Assembly: GCA_945882215.1 (NCBI GenBank)
Contig: CAMCWM010000032.1
Location: 1 to 37,323 of the forward strand
Length of the DNA: 37,323 nt
Direction: 5' to 3'
Source of the DNA: Akkermansia muciniphila
GTDB taxonomy: Bacteria; Verrucomicrobiota; Verrucomicrobiia; Verrucomicrobiales; Verrucomicrobiaceae
Shown: piece by piece, positions 23,201-29,796 of the stretch
Position numbering within the stretch: position 1 is the stretch's first letter
Layout of the letters: each line of letters starts with the position of its first letter
Notes under the pieces: model-generated
The model's database searches: none
What the model saw: the letters and a program-made list of their open reading frames with translations, nothing else
Told to the model about the DNA's origin: nothing
Translations under genes and position numbers: made by a program

Positions 23201-26110
23201 GCGCGCGCTGTCCTTGCCGATGTAGCCGAGATCACCATCCGCTTTGTAGCCCACGACATGCGCGAAGGGCGAGACGAGCGCTGACAGTCCGCCGCGCACA
23301 CTGCGACCGCCATCGGCTTCAAAAGCCTCGACGAGCAGGTTCATGCGGAAGCAGGTGTTGCCGAAGCGTTCGAGGTTCAAATCGACATCGGCATGGCCTT
23401 CCGCATCGGTTTTGGTCTCGCCGAGTTCGATGGTCTTGCCTGCGACGTTCTTCGATTCATCGCGCAGACGATTGTGGAAAGTGAAACCGGGATGCTGTTC
23501 GAAAAAGAAGTCCGCGGGCGACAAATCCATCTTCGACACGATGCGGCGGCCTTCTGCAGGAAAACCAAAAAGCGTCTGCAAGTTCGCCTTCACCTTCAAA
23601 TCACCTGGCTGCACCCAGCCCGCACCCGCTGGCTTGCTCAGCTCGGTGGCGAGCTTCATGCGGTCCGGCTGGAAGTCCTCCACGCGGAAGACGGTGCGGC
23701 CGATGCGCTCGCGATACTCCTCCTCGCGGTTTTTCTTCATCAAGTAGAGCGACACGCGATACACGCCGGTGGGATCGGCTTCGTTGGTGTCGAAATCCCA
23801 ATTCAGATAACCATCCTGCGGCAGTGAGAGGCGTTCCGTGTCGATCTCACGATCCTGCGCGTCGGTGACTTCGATTTCCACCGGCAAACCGGCCAGCGAT
23901 CCCTGCCAGTCGAGCCTGCGCACGATGGCACCGACATGCACGGTGTCGCCAGGGCGGTAAACACCGCGCTCGGTGAAGACGAAGGCGTCGAGGCGTTCTT
24001 TTTCGGAAGCGAGCACGCCTTCTGTGTCGAAGCGCGAGAAGTCCAGCGCACGATCCACGCGCTCGAAGGGAATGAAGGCCAGATCGTTGCCGAGACGCGC
24101 GAGGATGGCGACGGGCTGCTTCTCACGCTTGAGCTTCGAGACATCGTCAAAATGCGCGTGACCGCTTGCGGTGGTCGCTTCGGCGAGGTATTCGCCATTC
24201 TTCGCCACGATGATGACGCGCGCACCATTCACCGGCCCGCCATTTTGAATCGACTGCACGAAGACATCGCGGGAGCCGTCTGCGTTTTGCTTCACGAGCA
24301 GGCCGAGGTCGGTCACGAGCACGAAGCGCCTCGTCACACCTCCCTCATCGTTGCCCGCGTTAATCCACTTGGGATCGTCGTCATCTTCCTCGGCCTCGCC
24401 ATCGTCGTCGGTGCGTGGGCGCACGCCTTCCGCCGTCAGGAAGAACAGGCCGCGTGAGGCGTCGGGATCGGAGATGTCGGCGCGACCGAGTTCCGGTGTG
24501 AAGTCGAAGATGCTGTAATTCGCCTGGTAGCTGTTCTTCATCGCCACGGGCAGCACCTCGCGGCGGATGCGGGCGATGTTTTCCTCATCAAAGAGCCAAC
24601 GCTCGCGGAACTGCGGCGCGTCGAAGTCGCCCTCGGTGAGGGTGATGAGGTGATTGACCTGACCGGCAGGAACGCGGGCCAGGGTGTAGCGGATGTGGCC
24701 GTGACCGCGTGATTTCACGGAGAGTTTGCGTTCGCCATTGAGCGCGAGGAGCGCGCCGCGGCCCAACACGTCGATCTCCTGCGGGAAATCGGGCACTGTG
24801 GCGATGAGGCGCGTGTCATCGGCCAGTTTGAAGCCGCCGAGGCCCTCCAGGCCGCCGCGCACGCGGATGAAGAGCGTGCCTTCGTCTTCGAGGAGGAATT
24901 TGAAGGCATGCGCTTCGGTGAAGGGCGCTTCGGACTCGACGGGTTGGAGCGCGATCTTCTTCGAGGCCTGGATGACGGCCAGTGTGACAGCTCCCGCGGT
25001 CCATTCGATGTCCTCCACGAGCGGTTTGCCGTCCTCGGCGGGCTTGTCGCGCGGCAGCAGCCACATCTCGATGTTTTCGGCGATCTTGGTGCTGGCGACG
25101 TAGCCCTGGGTGTCGATGAAGAGGAACTGCTCCGGCTCGCCGTCCTCCGTGCGTATGATCTCTGTGCGCGCGGTCTCGATGCGCAGGCCGCTGAGGATGT
25201 CCGGCACACGCGCCTTGCCGCTTTGATCGGCGAGGAGCGCCTTGCCGCCGTTGAGCGATGGCATGCCGCTTTGCACGGTGACTTTGACGAAGTCCTCCTT
25301 CTCCGGTACGGCGATGCGCGTGCTGCGAATCCAGAACTGCTGCTGGAGCTTGCCCTCGGTGATGTTGAAAAGAGACGCGGGAGTCTGTCCTTTCCACGCG
25401 AAGACCGGCGTGCCGCCGAGCACCTCCACCTTCACGCGCTTTTGCAACTCTTCGAGGGCCACCGGATGGCTCGTCTTCACCTCCGCGACGATTTGATGCA
25501 CGGTGGGATCTTGTGGATCGGTGTAGAAGGCCACGCTGGGCAGCGAGACATCGAGTTTAGGTGTCGTGAATTGCCACTCCGTCTGCTTGAGGATGACTTC
25601 CTTTGCCACGGCGTCCGATTTGAAGGTCACTGTGAACTCCGCGTCGGCAGGCCAGTCGTTGGTTGGCTCAAAAAGCAGCGACTTGTCGTTCATCCACCGC
25701 CACTTGCCTGGATGATCTGGGGAGAGCGTGATTCCCGGCGGAATCGGCTCTCCGACGGCTTTTAGTGGTGCGACGGAGATACTGAAGTCGAGCCGCAACT
25801 TTGCTGGCACGCGTTGATCGTTGACGATCGTCGCCAATCCTGGCGCGACGAGTTTCACCGTGGCTTCACGCGTGGCCGTGAGTTCACGTGGTCGTGCGCG
25901 GTGTGCCTCCCACCAGTTCCAGCCCTTCATGCCCGCGAAGGTGAGCGCGCCGAGGATGATCAGTGTGAATGCATAGCCGCGTGGATGTGCTTTGAGACTG
26001 CCGCCAAGTCTTCGCGCCCATCCTGGCGGCCTCCATTGAAAATTCCCAAACACCGCGCTGCCTAAACGGCCGATAGCACGCGGTAACGCCGCAAGACGAC
26101 GAGGATTCAT
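20249..26110 (-). CDS. yfhM: Bacterial alpha-2-macroglobulin, thioester type
   Basis: A 1953-residue envelope protein that should trap attacking proteases through conformational change and a reactive thioester. An N-terminal helix (AFTLIILGALTFAGMKGWNWW, about 55-80) anchors it in the inner membrane; E. coli YfhM uses a lipid anchor instead. A series of MG domains follows, including RLDAFVFTERGVYRPGDTVH, typical of MG3-MG4. The bait/ANA-type region has KIVKPGEVLTIGH. The thioester motif is GCSEQ (Cys1494, Gln1497), leading into an alpha/alpha toroid (LDDAFSLLNERQNSNGGFGYW). ATG 26110 is preferred to a GTG 14 codons upstream. It is first in an operon with pbpC, with a 4-base overlap. Confidence 0.95.
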   Translation of the reverse strand: MNPRRLAALPRAIGRLGSAVFGNFQWRPPGWARRLGGSLKAHPRGYAFTLIILGALTFAGMKGWNWWEAHRARPRELTATREATVKLVAPGLATIVNDQRVPAKLRLDFSISVAPLKAVGEPIPPGITLSPDHPGKWRWMNDKSLLFEPTNDWPADAEFTVTFKSDAVAKEVILKQTEWQFTTPKLDVSLPSVAFYTDPQDPTVHQIVAEVKTSHPVALEELQKRVKVEVLGGTPVFAWKGQTPASLFNITEGKLQQQFWIRSTRIAVPEKEDFVKVTVQSGMPSLNGGKALLADQSGKARVPDILSGLRIETARTEIIRTEDGEPEQFLFIDTQGYVASTKIAENIEMWLLPRDKPAEDGKPLVEDIEWTAGAVTLAVIQASKKIALQPVESEAPFTEAHAFKFLLEDEGTLFIRVRGGLEGLGGFKLADDTRLIATVPDFPQEIDVLGRGALLALNGERKLSVKSRGHGHIRYTLARVPAGQVNHLITLTEGDFDAPQFRERWLFDEENIARIRREVLPVAMKNSYQANYSIFDFTPELGRADISDPDASRGLFFLTAEGVRPRTDDDGEAEEDDDDPKWINAGNDEGGVTRRFVLVTDLGLLVKQNADGSRDVFVQSIQNGGPVNGARVIIVAKNGEYLAEATTASGHAHFDDVSKLKREKQPVAILARLGNDLAFIPFERVDRALDFSRFDTEGVLASEKERLDAFVFTERGVYRPGDTVHVGAIVRRLDWQGSLAGLPVEIEVTDAQDREIDTERLSLPQDGYLNWDFDTNEADPTGVYRVSLYLMKKNREEEYRERIGRTVFRVEDFQPDRMKLATELSKPAGAGWVQPGDLKVKANLQTLFGFPAEGRRIVSKMDLSPADFFFEQHPGFTFHNRLRDESKNVAGKTIELGETKTDAEGHADVDLNLERFGNTCFRMNLLVEAFEADGGRSVRGGLSALVSPFAHVVGYKADGDLGYIGKDSARNVKLLAVDMALKPVAVAQVSWRVIRIRHVSVLTKQESGNYAYVSTAREETASEGPLALTEAGADFALPTKEAGEFRLEVRDGENRVVCACPFSVVGKGDADRSLEREAELEMKLARDTWNDGESIELSLKAPYTGAGLITIEREKVLAWQWFASTTTSSVQHITLPPGQEGTAYVNAAFVRALDSPEVFISPLSYAVAPFTANPDRRRMTVELDAPKIVKPGEVLTIGHRSPEASRIVVYAVDEGIHQITRYKLPEPLPHFFRKRALEVGTEQLLDMIMPEFRFITKSSAFGGDEDEPPKLHLNPFKRRREPPVVFWSGVIDSGPDRREVTYQVPDYFAGSLKIMAVSVAAEKIGQSEIQSTVRGPFVLTPNVPVFAAPGDEFTVSLTVANNLDAGDQIALSLTSSEHLEVVEAAPATLQVAPGREATTRYRLRAKNMPGGAEMTFRADGGDQSIERRATLSVRPASPYMTEVQSGWFRLANQNLKVSRQMYPHFAKREATVSVLPLGLARGLDAYLRDYPHGCSEQITSRAMSRLLLADEADFGFKRAEAVEQLDDAFSLLNERQNSNGGFGYWSASVDGSLDFLSIYVTSFLTEARDAGFAVPEDLLVGARKHLKDMARAKITTLDEAWLQAAAIYLLTRHGEVTTPQLLNLRDTLQDKLKVDWQHDVTAAYIGATYALLQKPEEGRAIMQTYQSAGRKPPPRWNGGYHADPQVRNALAFALLCRHFPELASALNYEQLSVITDPISRGQFNTITSACTILALKNYSALAKNGGLKVSIMSTLPGNAEPQPLTAESGGILTAKFAENASALRFHLTKPDGAPDLGAFYQVIEAGFDKAPPQAAVADGLEVIRDLIGPDGKPIAQLHTGQSATVRIRVRNTSGRGIDDVALLDLMPGGFEIEPDNLKPGAGTMPGADFTEVREDRNAFFLRLATGEMKTFEYRIKPVCAGKFIIPPVFAESMYDRATKGRSLGGTMDVIPAP

Positions 26111-26210
26111 GGTGGTGAGCAGTGCCCGGATTGTATGGGCAAGCCCGCACAAAGCAAATCGACCCCGCAGATTGTGCTGGCGGCCTTGATTTATGAGGGC
26201 GGGGAACGCA

Positions 26211-26969
26211 TCAGCCTCTCCAGCCGCCGTTGATTTCGATGGTTTGACCCGTCACATAACTCGCCAACGGCGAGCAGAGGAAGAGGACGACGTTGGCGAC
26301 CTCCTCGGTGGTGCCGAAGCGGGCGAGTGGGACGTTTTTGAGCATCTCGGCGCGGACGTTTTCGGGAATGGTGGCGGCCATGGCGGTGTCGATGACGCCG
26401 GGGGCGATGGCGTTGGCGCGGATCTGCTTGCGGGCGGCCTCGCGACTGAGGACGCGCATCATGGCCTGCACGCCGGATTTCGCGGCGGCGTAGTTCGCCT
26501 GGCCGAAGAAGCCCTGGATCGCCGCGATGCTGCCGAAGCTGACGATGGCGCCGTGGTCGCGCATGATTTCGAGGGCGTATTTGCAGCAGTAGAAGACGCC
26601 GGAGAGGTTCACGTCGATGACAGCATCCCATTCATCGAGACCCATCTTGGCGATGGTGCGGTCTTTGATGATGGCGGCGTTGTTGATGAGGTAATCGAGG
26701 CCGCCGTGGCGTGCCTGGATGTCTCCCATCATGGTTTTGACCTGCTCGGGCTGCGCCACATCGGCGGCGATGATGCTGGCGCTGTCGGTGCGGGCGAGAT
26801 TGAGCTCGTCAGCGAGAGACTGAGCGTCGGCGGTGGTGCCGGGCGTGCCGAGATGGTTGAGGACGACGGTGGCACCGGCCTGGTGAAAAGTGCGGGCCAC
26901 CTGTGAGCCGATGCCCTGCGATGCGCCGGTGATGAGGGCGGTTTTGCCTTTGAGGTCGATTGGGATCAT
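26211..26969 (-). CDS. SDR-family 3-oxoacyl-ACP reductase (FabG-like)
   Basis: A 252-residue short-chain dehydrogenase/reductase. It has the cofactor loop TGASQGIG (15-22), the NNAA motif (97-100) and Asn121, Ser147, Tyr160, Lys164 as the catalytic tetrad (NLSGVFYCCK, SFGSIAA, YAAAK). The C-terminus (YVTGQTIEINGGW) is typical of FabG. It would reduce a 3-oxoacyl thioester or similar carbonyl with NAD(P)H. Many FabG paralogues serve other pathways, and no fatty-acid genes lie nearby, so the substrate is open. ATG 26969 gives the canonical MIPIDLKGKTALITG start; a longer frame upstream adds only 12 unusual residues. Divergent from the VOC gene. Confidence 0.9.
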   Translation of the reverse strand: MIPIDLKGKTALITGASQGIGSQVARTFHQAGATVVLNHLGTPGTTADAQSLADELNLARTDSASIIAADVAQPEQVKTMMGDIQARHGGLDYLINNAAIIKDRTIAKMGLDEWDAVIDVNLSGVFYCCKYALEIMRDHGAIVSFGSIAAIQGFFGQANYAAAKSGVQAMMRVLSREAARKQIRANAIAPGVIDTAMAATIPENVRAEMLKNVPLARFGTTEEVANVVLFLCSPLASYVTGQTIEINGGWRG

Positions 26970-27067
26970 GCGTGAGGTTTTACGAGACGCGATTCGATGG
27001 AGCAAGCTTTCCTGCGCAAGGAGGATCGTTTGCCACGTCTGGCAGACTGTGGCATTGAATCAGAGTC

Positions 27068-27445
27068 ATGGTCAAAAAACTCCTCCACACCCGCTACCGG
27101 GTGAACGATCTCGAAAAGACGATCAACTTCTACACGCAGGTGCTCGGCCTGAAGGAAGTGCGCCGCCACAAGTCGCCGCGTGGTTCCGAACTGGTGTTCT
27201 TGCAGACGCCGAACAGCGACGAGCTCATCGAAATCTGCAGTTATCCCGCCAGCGGGCCGGTGACTTTTTGCAGCGACCTGACGCATCTGGCCTTCGAGGT
27301 GGAGAGCATCGAGGAGTTTGCGAAACACGCCGCGTCCCTTGGCTATCCGCTCTCCGATGGACCGACGCCGAGTTCGAGCGGCGTGTTTGCATTCATTGAC
27401 GCCCCTGAGGGGTATGAGATAGAACTGATCGAATACCGGAAATAA
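27068..27445 (+). CDS. Glyoxalase I-like VOC-superfamily protein
   Basis: A 125-residue single-module pair with two beta-alpha-beta-beta-beta repeats. His7 (LLHTRYRV), Glu55 (ELIEI), His73 (LTHLAFEV) and Glu119 (GYEIELIE) sit where the four metal ligands of lactoylglutathione lyase lie. DLEKTINFYTQVLGLKEVRR is the classic VOC start. It probably detoxifies methylglyoxal or acts on a related substrate. It lies 18 bases upstream of the toxin-antitoxin-like pair on the same strand. Confidence 0.88.
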   Translation: MVKKLLHTRYRVNDLEKTINFYTQVLGLKEVRRHKSPRGSELVFLQTPNSDELIEICSYPASGPVTFCSDLTHLAFEVESIEEFAKHAASLGYPLSDGPTPSSSGVFAFIDAPEGYEIELIEYRK

Positions 27446-27463
27446 TCCCCCAAAACCAACCTC

Positions 27464-27742
27464 ATGGACTTCGACTGGCTCGGCGCTGCTTTTGATCTAT
27501 CGCAACTCCCGCCGAAGGACATCGAGGAGTCGTTTGAAGATCCGTTCGCGCTCAAATTCCTGCCGGACGGCCAGAGCGAGGACGCCGAAGCTCGCTACGA
27601 CCACTTGGGCAAATCGTTGCAGGGCAAGCCGGTGTTCAGCGTGTTCTGGACGGATGGCAAACGCTACCGTGTCGTTTTCGCGCGGCTGATGACTCCGGGC
27701 GAGCATGATTTCTTTGAACGCAAGAAGGCGGAGGACATTTAA
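27464..27742 (+). CDS. BrnT-like RelE-fold toxin
   Basis: A 92-residue protein resembling BrnT ribonuclease toxins in length and motif order. FDWLGAAFDLSQLP matches the N-terminal FEWDP-type start. ESFEDPFALKF matches the EAATVFDDP segment. AEARYDHLGKSLQGKPVFSV matches the EERFV-IG-S--G--L strand, and KRYRVVFARLMTPGEHDFFE matches the catalytic IRIISARRAT--ER-YE strand. It differs from classical BrnT in having LSQLPPKDI in place of KHGVSF, so it is a divergent member. It precedes its likely antitoxin by 17 bases, the usual toxin-first order of brnTA. Confidence 0.72.
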   Translation: MDFDWLGAAFDLSQLPPKDIEESFEDPFALKFLPDGQSEDAEARYDHLGKSLQGKPVFSVFWTDGKRYRVVFARLMTPGEHDFFERKKAEDI

Positions 27743-27759
27743 GTTCACCCATCACGACC

Positions 27760-28050
27760 ATGGACACCGCATCACCTGATTTGAAACTGATCCGCGCCTG
27801 GAAGGACGTGCCCGCCTTTGATGCCGAGGAGGCGGAGGTGAAGTTCTGGGCGGCACACCAGCTCGATGCGCGACTGATGCAGTCCTCGATCCATCGCGCG
27901 GATGTGCGTGAGTCCACCACGATCACGCTGCGTTTTGACCCGCGCATGCTGAGCCGCATCAAGCGTGTGGCCCGCCGCCGCTACCTGAACTATCAGAGCA
28001 TGATCAAGCAGTGGCTGAGCGAGCGGATGGAGCAGGAACTGAAGGATTGA
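27760..28050 (+). CDS. CopG/BrnA-like ribbon-helix-helix antitoxin
   Basis: A 96-residue protein whose N-terminal half carries the segment VPAFDAEEAEVKFWAAHQLD, which in this family wraps the toxin. The C-terminal half is a ribbon-helix-helix: TTITLRFDPRMLSRIKRVAR and YLNYQSMIKQWLSERMEQEL. The strand TITLRFD would pair in the dimer and contact DNA. It should neutralise the upstream BrnT-like protein and autoregulate the pair. The N-terminal/RHH layout is that of the CopG-type antitoxins that accompany BrnT. Confidence 0.75.
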   Translation: MDTASPDLKLIRAWKDVPAFDAEEAEVKFWAAHQLDARLMQSSIHRADVRESTTITLRFDPRMLSRIKRVARRRYLNYQSMIKQWLSERMEQELKD

Positions 28051-28056
28051 GGCATG

Positions 28057-28089
28057 AAAAACCCGCGCTCCGCGAGACGAAGCGCGGGT
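28057..28089 (-). terminator. Rho-independent terminator of the HU gene
   Basis: Read on the minus strand, ACCCGCGCT (28089-28081) and AGCGCGGGT (28069-28061) form a 9-base perfect stem with an 11-base loop, directly followed by a run of T (28061-28057). It begins 19 bases after the HU stop codon. On the plus strand no U-tract follows, so it serves HU rather than the antitoxin gene. Confidence 0.9.
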
Positions 28090-28107
28090 GAAAGGGGAAA
28101 TGCTGGA

Positions 28108-28380
28108 TCACAGCGAGCTCTTGAGCGCCGAGGAGGCGACGAAGCGCACGGTCTTCGAGGCCTTGATCTTCATCGCCGCGCCGGTCTTCGGATTGCGGCC
28201 AGTGCGGGCGGCACGTTTGGCGACCTTGAAGGTGCCGAAGCCGATGAGTTGCACGTTGCCTGCCTTCACGCCCTTGGCGATGGCGGTAAGGACGGCATCC
28301 AGGGCGTCGCTGGCGGCGCGTTTGGAGGTGTCGCCACCGAGATTTTTCTGCACGGCTTCGATGAGTTGAGCTTTGTTCAT
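28108..28380 (-). CDS. hup: HU-family histone-like DNA-binding protein
   Basis: A 90-residue protein of full family length. It has the N-terminal helix MNKAQLIEAVQK, the saddle motif LIGFGTFKVAKRAARTGRNP and the DNA-binding arm around RNPKTGAAMKIKASKTVRF. HU bends and compacts DNA as a dimer. It has its own strong terminator and a divergent upstream neighbour, so it is a single-gene unit. Gene symbol assigned by family only; IHF-like behaviour cannot be excluded. Confidence 0.93.
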   Translation of the reverse strand: MNKAQLIEAVQKNLGGDTSKRAASDALDAVLTAIAKGVKAGNVQLIGFGTFKVAKRAARTGRNPKTGAAMKIKASKTVRFVASSALKSSL

Positions 28381-28514
28381 GAGATTGTGAGTGGATTCGT
28401 TGTTGGATTGACTGTGGGCCGCGCCAGAATGACAGGACGAAGCGGTGTGATTTTATGGCGCTGCGCCTTTATTTCTCAAACACAAAAAACCCCCAATCCC
28501 AGATTCTACTAGGC

Positions 28515-29084
28515 ATGGAAGGCCATCAATCACTCAAAAAGTTCTTGCTTCCTGAGGCGGATCCGTCCGTTGAGAGCGGTGTTTTTATCGCACCCGGTGC
28601 CATTGTGATTGGCGCGGTGGAGCTGCATGCCGAGTCCAGCGTGTGGTACGGCTCCGTCTTGCGAGGCGACATCAACAGCATCATCGTGGGTGCGCAAAGC
28701 AACGTGCAGGACGGCAGCGTGCTGCATGTGAGCGATGATTGCTCCTGCGTGCTGGGCGAGCGTGTAACCGTGGGGCACCGTGCGGTGGTACATGCCTGCA
28801 CCGTGGGTGACGAGGTGCTCGTGGGCATGGGGGCGATCATTCTGGACGGCGCCCACATCGGTGCGCGCAGCGTCATTGCGGCCGGGGCGCTCGTGACGAA
28901 GAATATGATCATTCCCGAGGGTTCGCTGGTCGTGGGGGCACCGGCGCGTGTGGTGCGCACGTTGTCACTCGAAGAGCAGCAGGCGAATGCGAAGCTCGCA
29001 TTGAAGTATGTCGAGGTGTCGCGGCGTTACCTTGCACTGGGACTTGGTGGCGAAGCCATCCGGGTGACTGGAAGGCCAATTTAG
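28515..29084 (+). CDS. Gamma-class carbonic anhydrase-like hexapeptide protein
   Basis: A 189-residue left-handed beta-helix protein. It has hexapeptide repeats such as VWYGSVLRGDINSIIVG, SNVQDGSVLHV and VGHRAVVHACTVG. The three zinc histidines of gamma-carbonic anhydrases are present: His71 (VLHV), His88 (VGHRA) and His93 (VVHAC). RGD and NVQDG are the family markers. C-terminal GAPARVVR and a helix follow. Activity depends on other residues that vary in the YrdA/CaiE subgroup, so it may be a non-catalytic relative. ATG 28515 begins the conserved part; the frame extends 20 codons further up without support. Confidence 0.9.
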   Translation: MEGHQSLKKFLLPEADPSVESGVFIAPGAIVIGAVELHAESSVWYGSVLRGDINSIIVGAQSNVQDGSVLHVSDDCSCVLGERVTVGHRAVVHACTVGDEVLVGMGAIILDGAHIGARSVIAAGALVTKNMIIPEGSLVVGAPARVVRTLSLEEQQANAKLALKYVEVSRRYLALGLGGEAIRVTGRPI

Positions 29085-29145
29085 ACGCAGAAAAATCCAC
29101 CGTGCGTGTTGCCATCGGCCTGCGGCGGCATTTTAGTTGGTTCCA

Positions 29146-29784
29146 ATGAACAAGGATGTCATCGAAGTGCAGGTGCGCGCGGTGCTGCCGCTGGAAGGCA
29201 GCTTCGCGGTGTTTCTTGGCAATGAATCGAAGGTCTTCGTGATCTACATCGACGAATCCGTCGGCACGGCGATCTCCATGTTCATGCGCGGCGTGTCGAA
29301 GGAGCGTCCGCTGACGCACGATCTCGTCGGGCATCTGCTCATGGCCTTCGGAGCGAAGGTGGAACGCGTCATCATCAACAACATCAACGGCAGCGTCTTC
29401 CACGCGCGCCTGATCATCTCCGCCGAGAACGAGCTGCACACGACCCGCAAGATGATCGAGCTTGATGCGCGGCCGAGCGACAGCATTGCGATGGCGGTGC
29501 AGCAGAGCGCGCCGATCTTCGTGGCAAAGAAGGTGTGGGAGTCAGTTGAGGATGTGAGCGACACGCTCGCCCAGATCGAAAAGAAGGGGCTGGAGGCCCA
29601 GCAGGCGGCCGAGGCTCCGAAGGAAGAAGGGGATGATGACGATGACGAGGTTGAAGAACTCAGCGATGAGGACATCAACACCATCGCCGGCATCAGTGAA
29701 GGCGAGGAAGACGACGAGTATGACGACGGCTTCAGCGATGACGATGACGAAGAGGGCGAAGAGTGGAAGAAGGCTGATGGCTGA
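29146..29784 (+). CDS. Bifunctional nuclease (BFN/DUF151) domain protein with acidic tail
   Basis: A 212-residue protein. Residues 1-125 are a BFN domain: VFLGNESKVFVIYIDESVG, RPLTHDLVGHLLMAFGAKVE and the signature ELDARPSDSIAMAVQQSAPI. The domain was named for RNase and DNase activities reported in plant homologues; the bacterial role is unclear. The last 60-70 residues are extraordinarily acidic (runs such as EEGDDDDDEVEEL and DDDDEEGEEW) and probably disordered. An acidic tail after a nucleic-acid enzyme could act as a DNA mimic or binding partner (inference). ATG 29146 is preferred to a TTG three codons upstream. Convergent with the cytochrome gene, with a 9-base gap. Confidence 0.85.
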   Translation: MNKDVIEVQVRAVLPLEGSFAVFLGNESKVFVIYIDESVGTAISMFMRGVSKERPLTHDLVGHLLMAFGAKVERVIINNINGSVFHARLIISAENELHTTRKMIELDARPSDSIAMAVQQSAPIFVAKKVWESVEDVSDTLAQIEKKGLEAQQAAEAPKEEGDDDDDEVEELSDEDINTIAGISEGEEDDEYDDGFSDDDDEEGEEWKKADG

Positions 29785-29796
29785 ACCGCCGGTTCA
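29782..29796. repeat. 15-base palindrome spanning two convergent stop codons
   Basis: TGAACCG-C-CGGTTCA is a perfect inverted repeat. Its left TGA is the stop of the nuclease-domain gene and its right TCA is the complement of the cytochrome gene's TGA stop. It may work as a minimal hairpin at both transcript ends, or the symmetry may be chance. Confidence 0.5.

Noticed and set aside
21620..23284. A 554-codon plus-strand frame opposite the alpha-2-macroglobulin gene
   Set aside because: The macroglobulin frame has domain motifs and the thioester in this stretch. The plus-strand product has no recognisable features.
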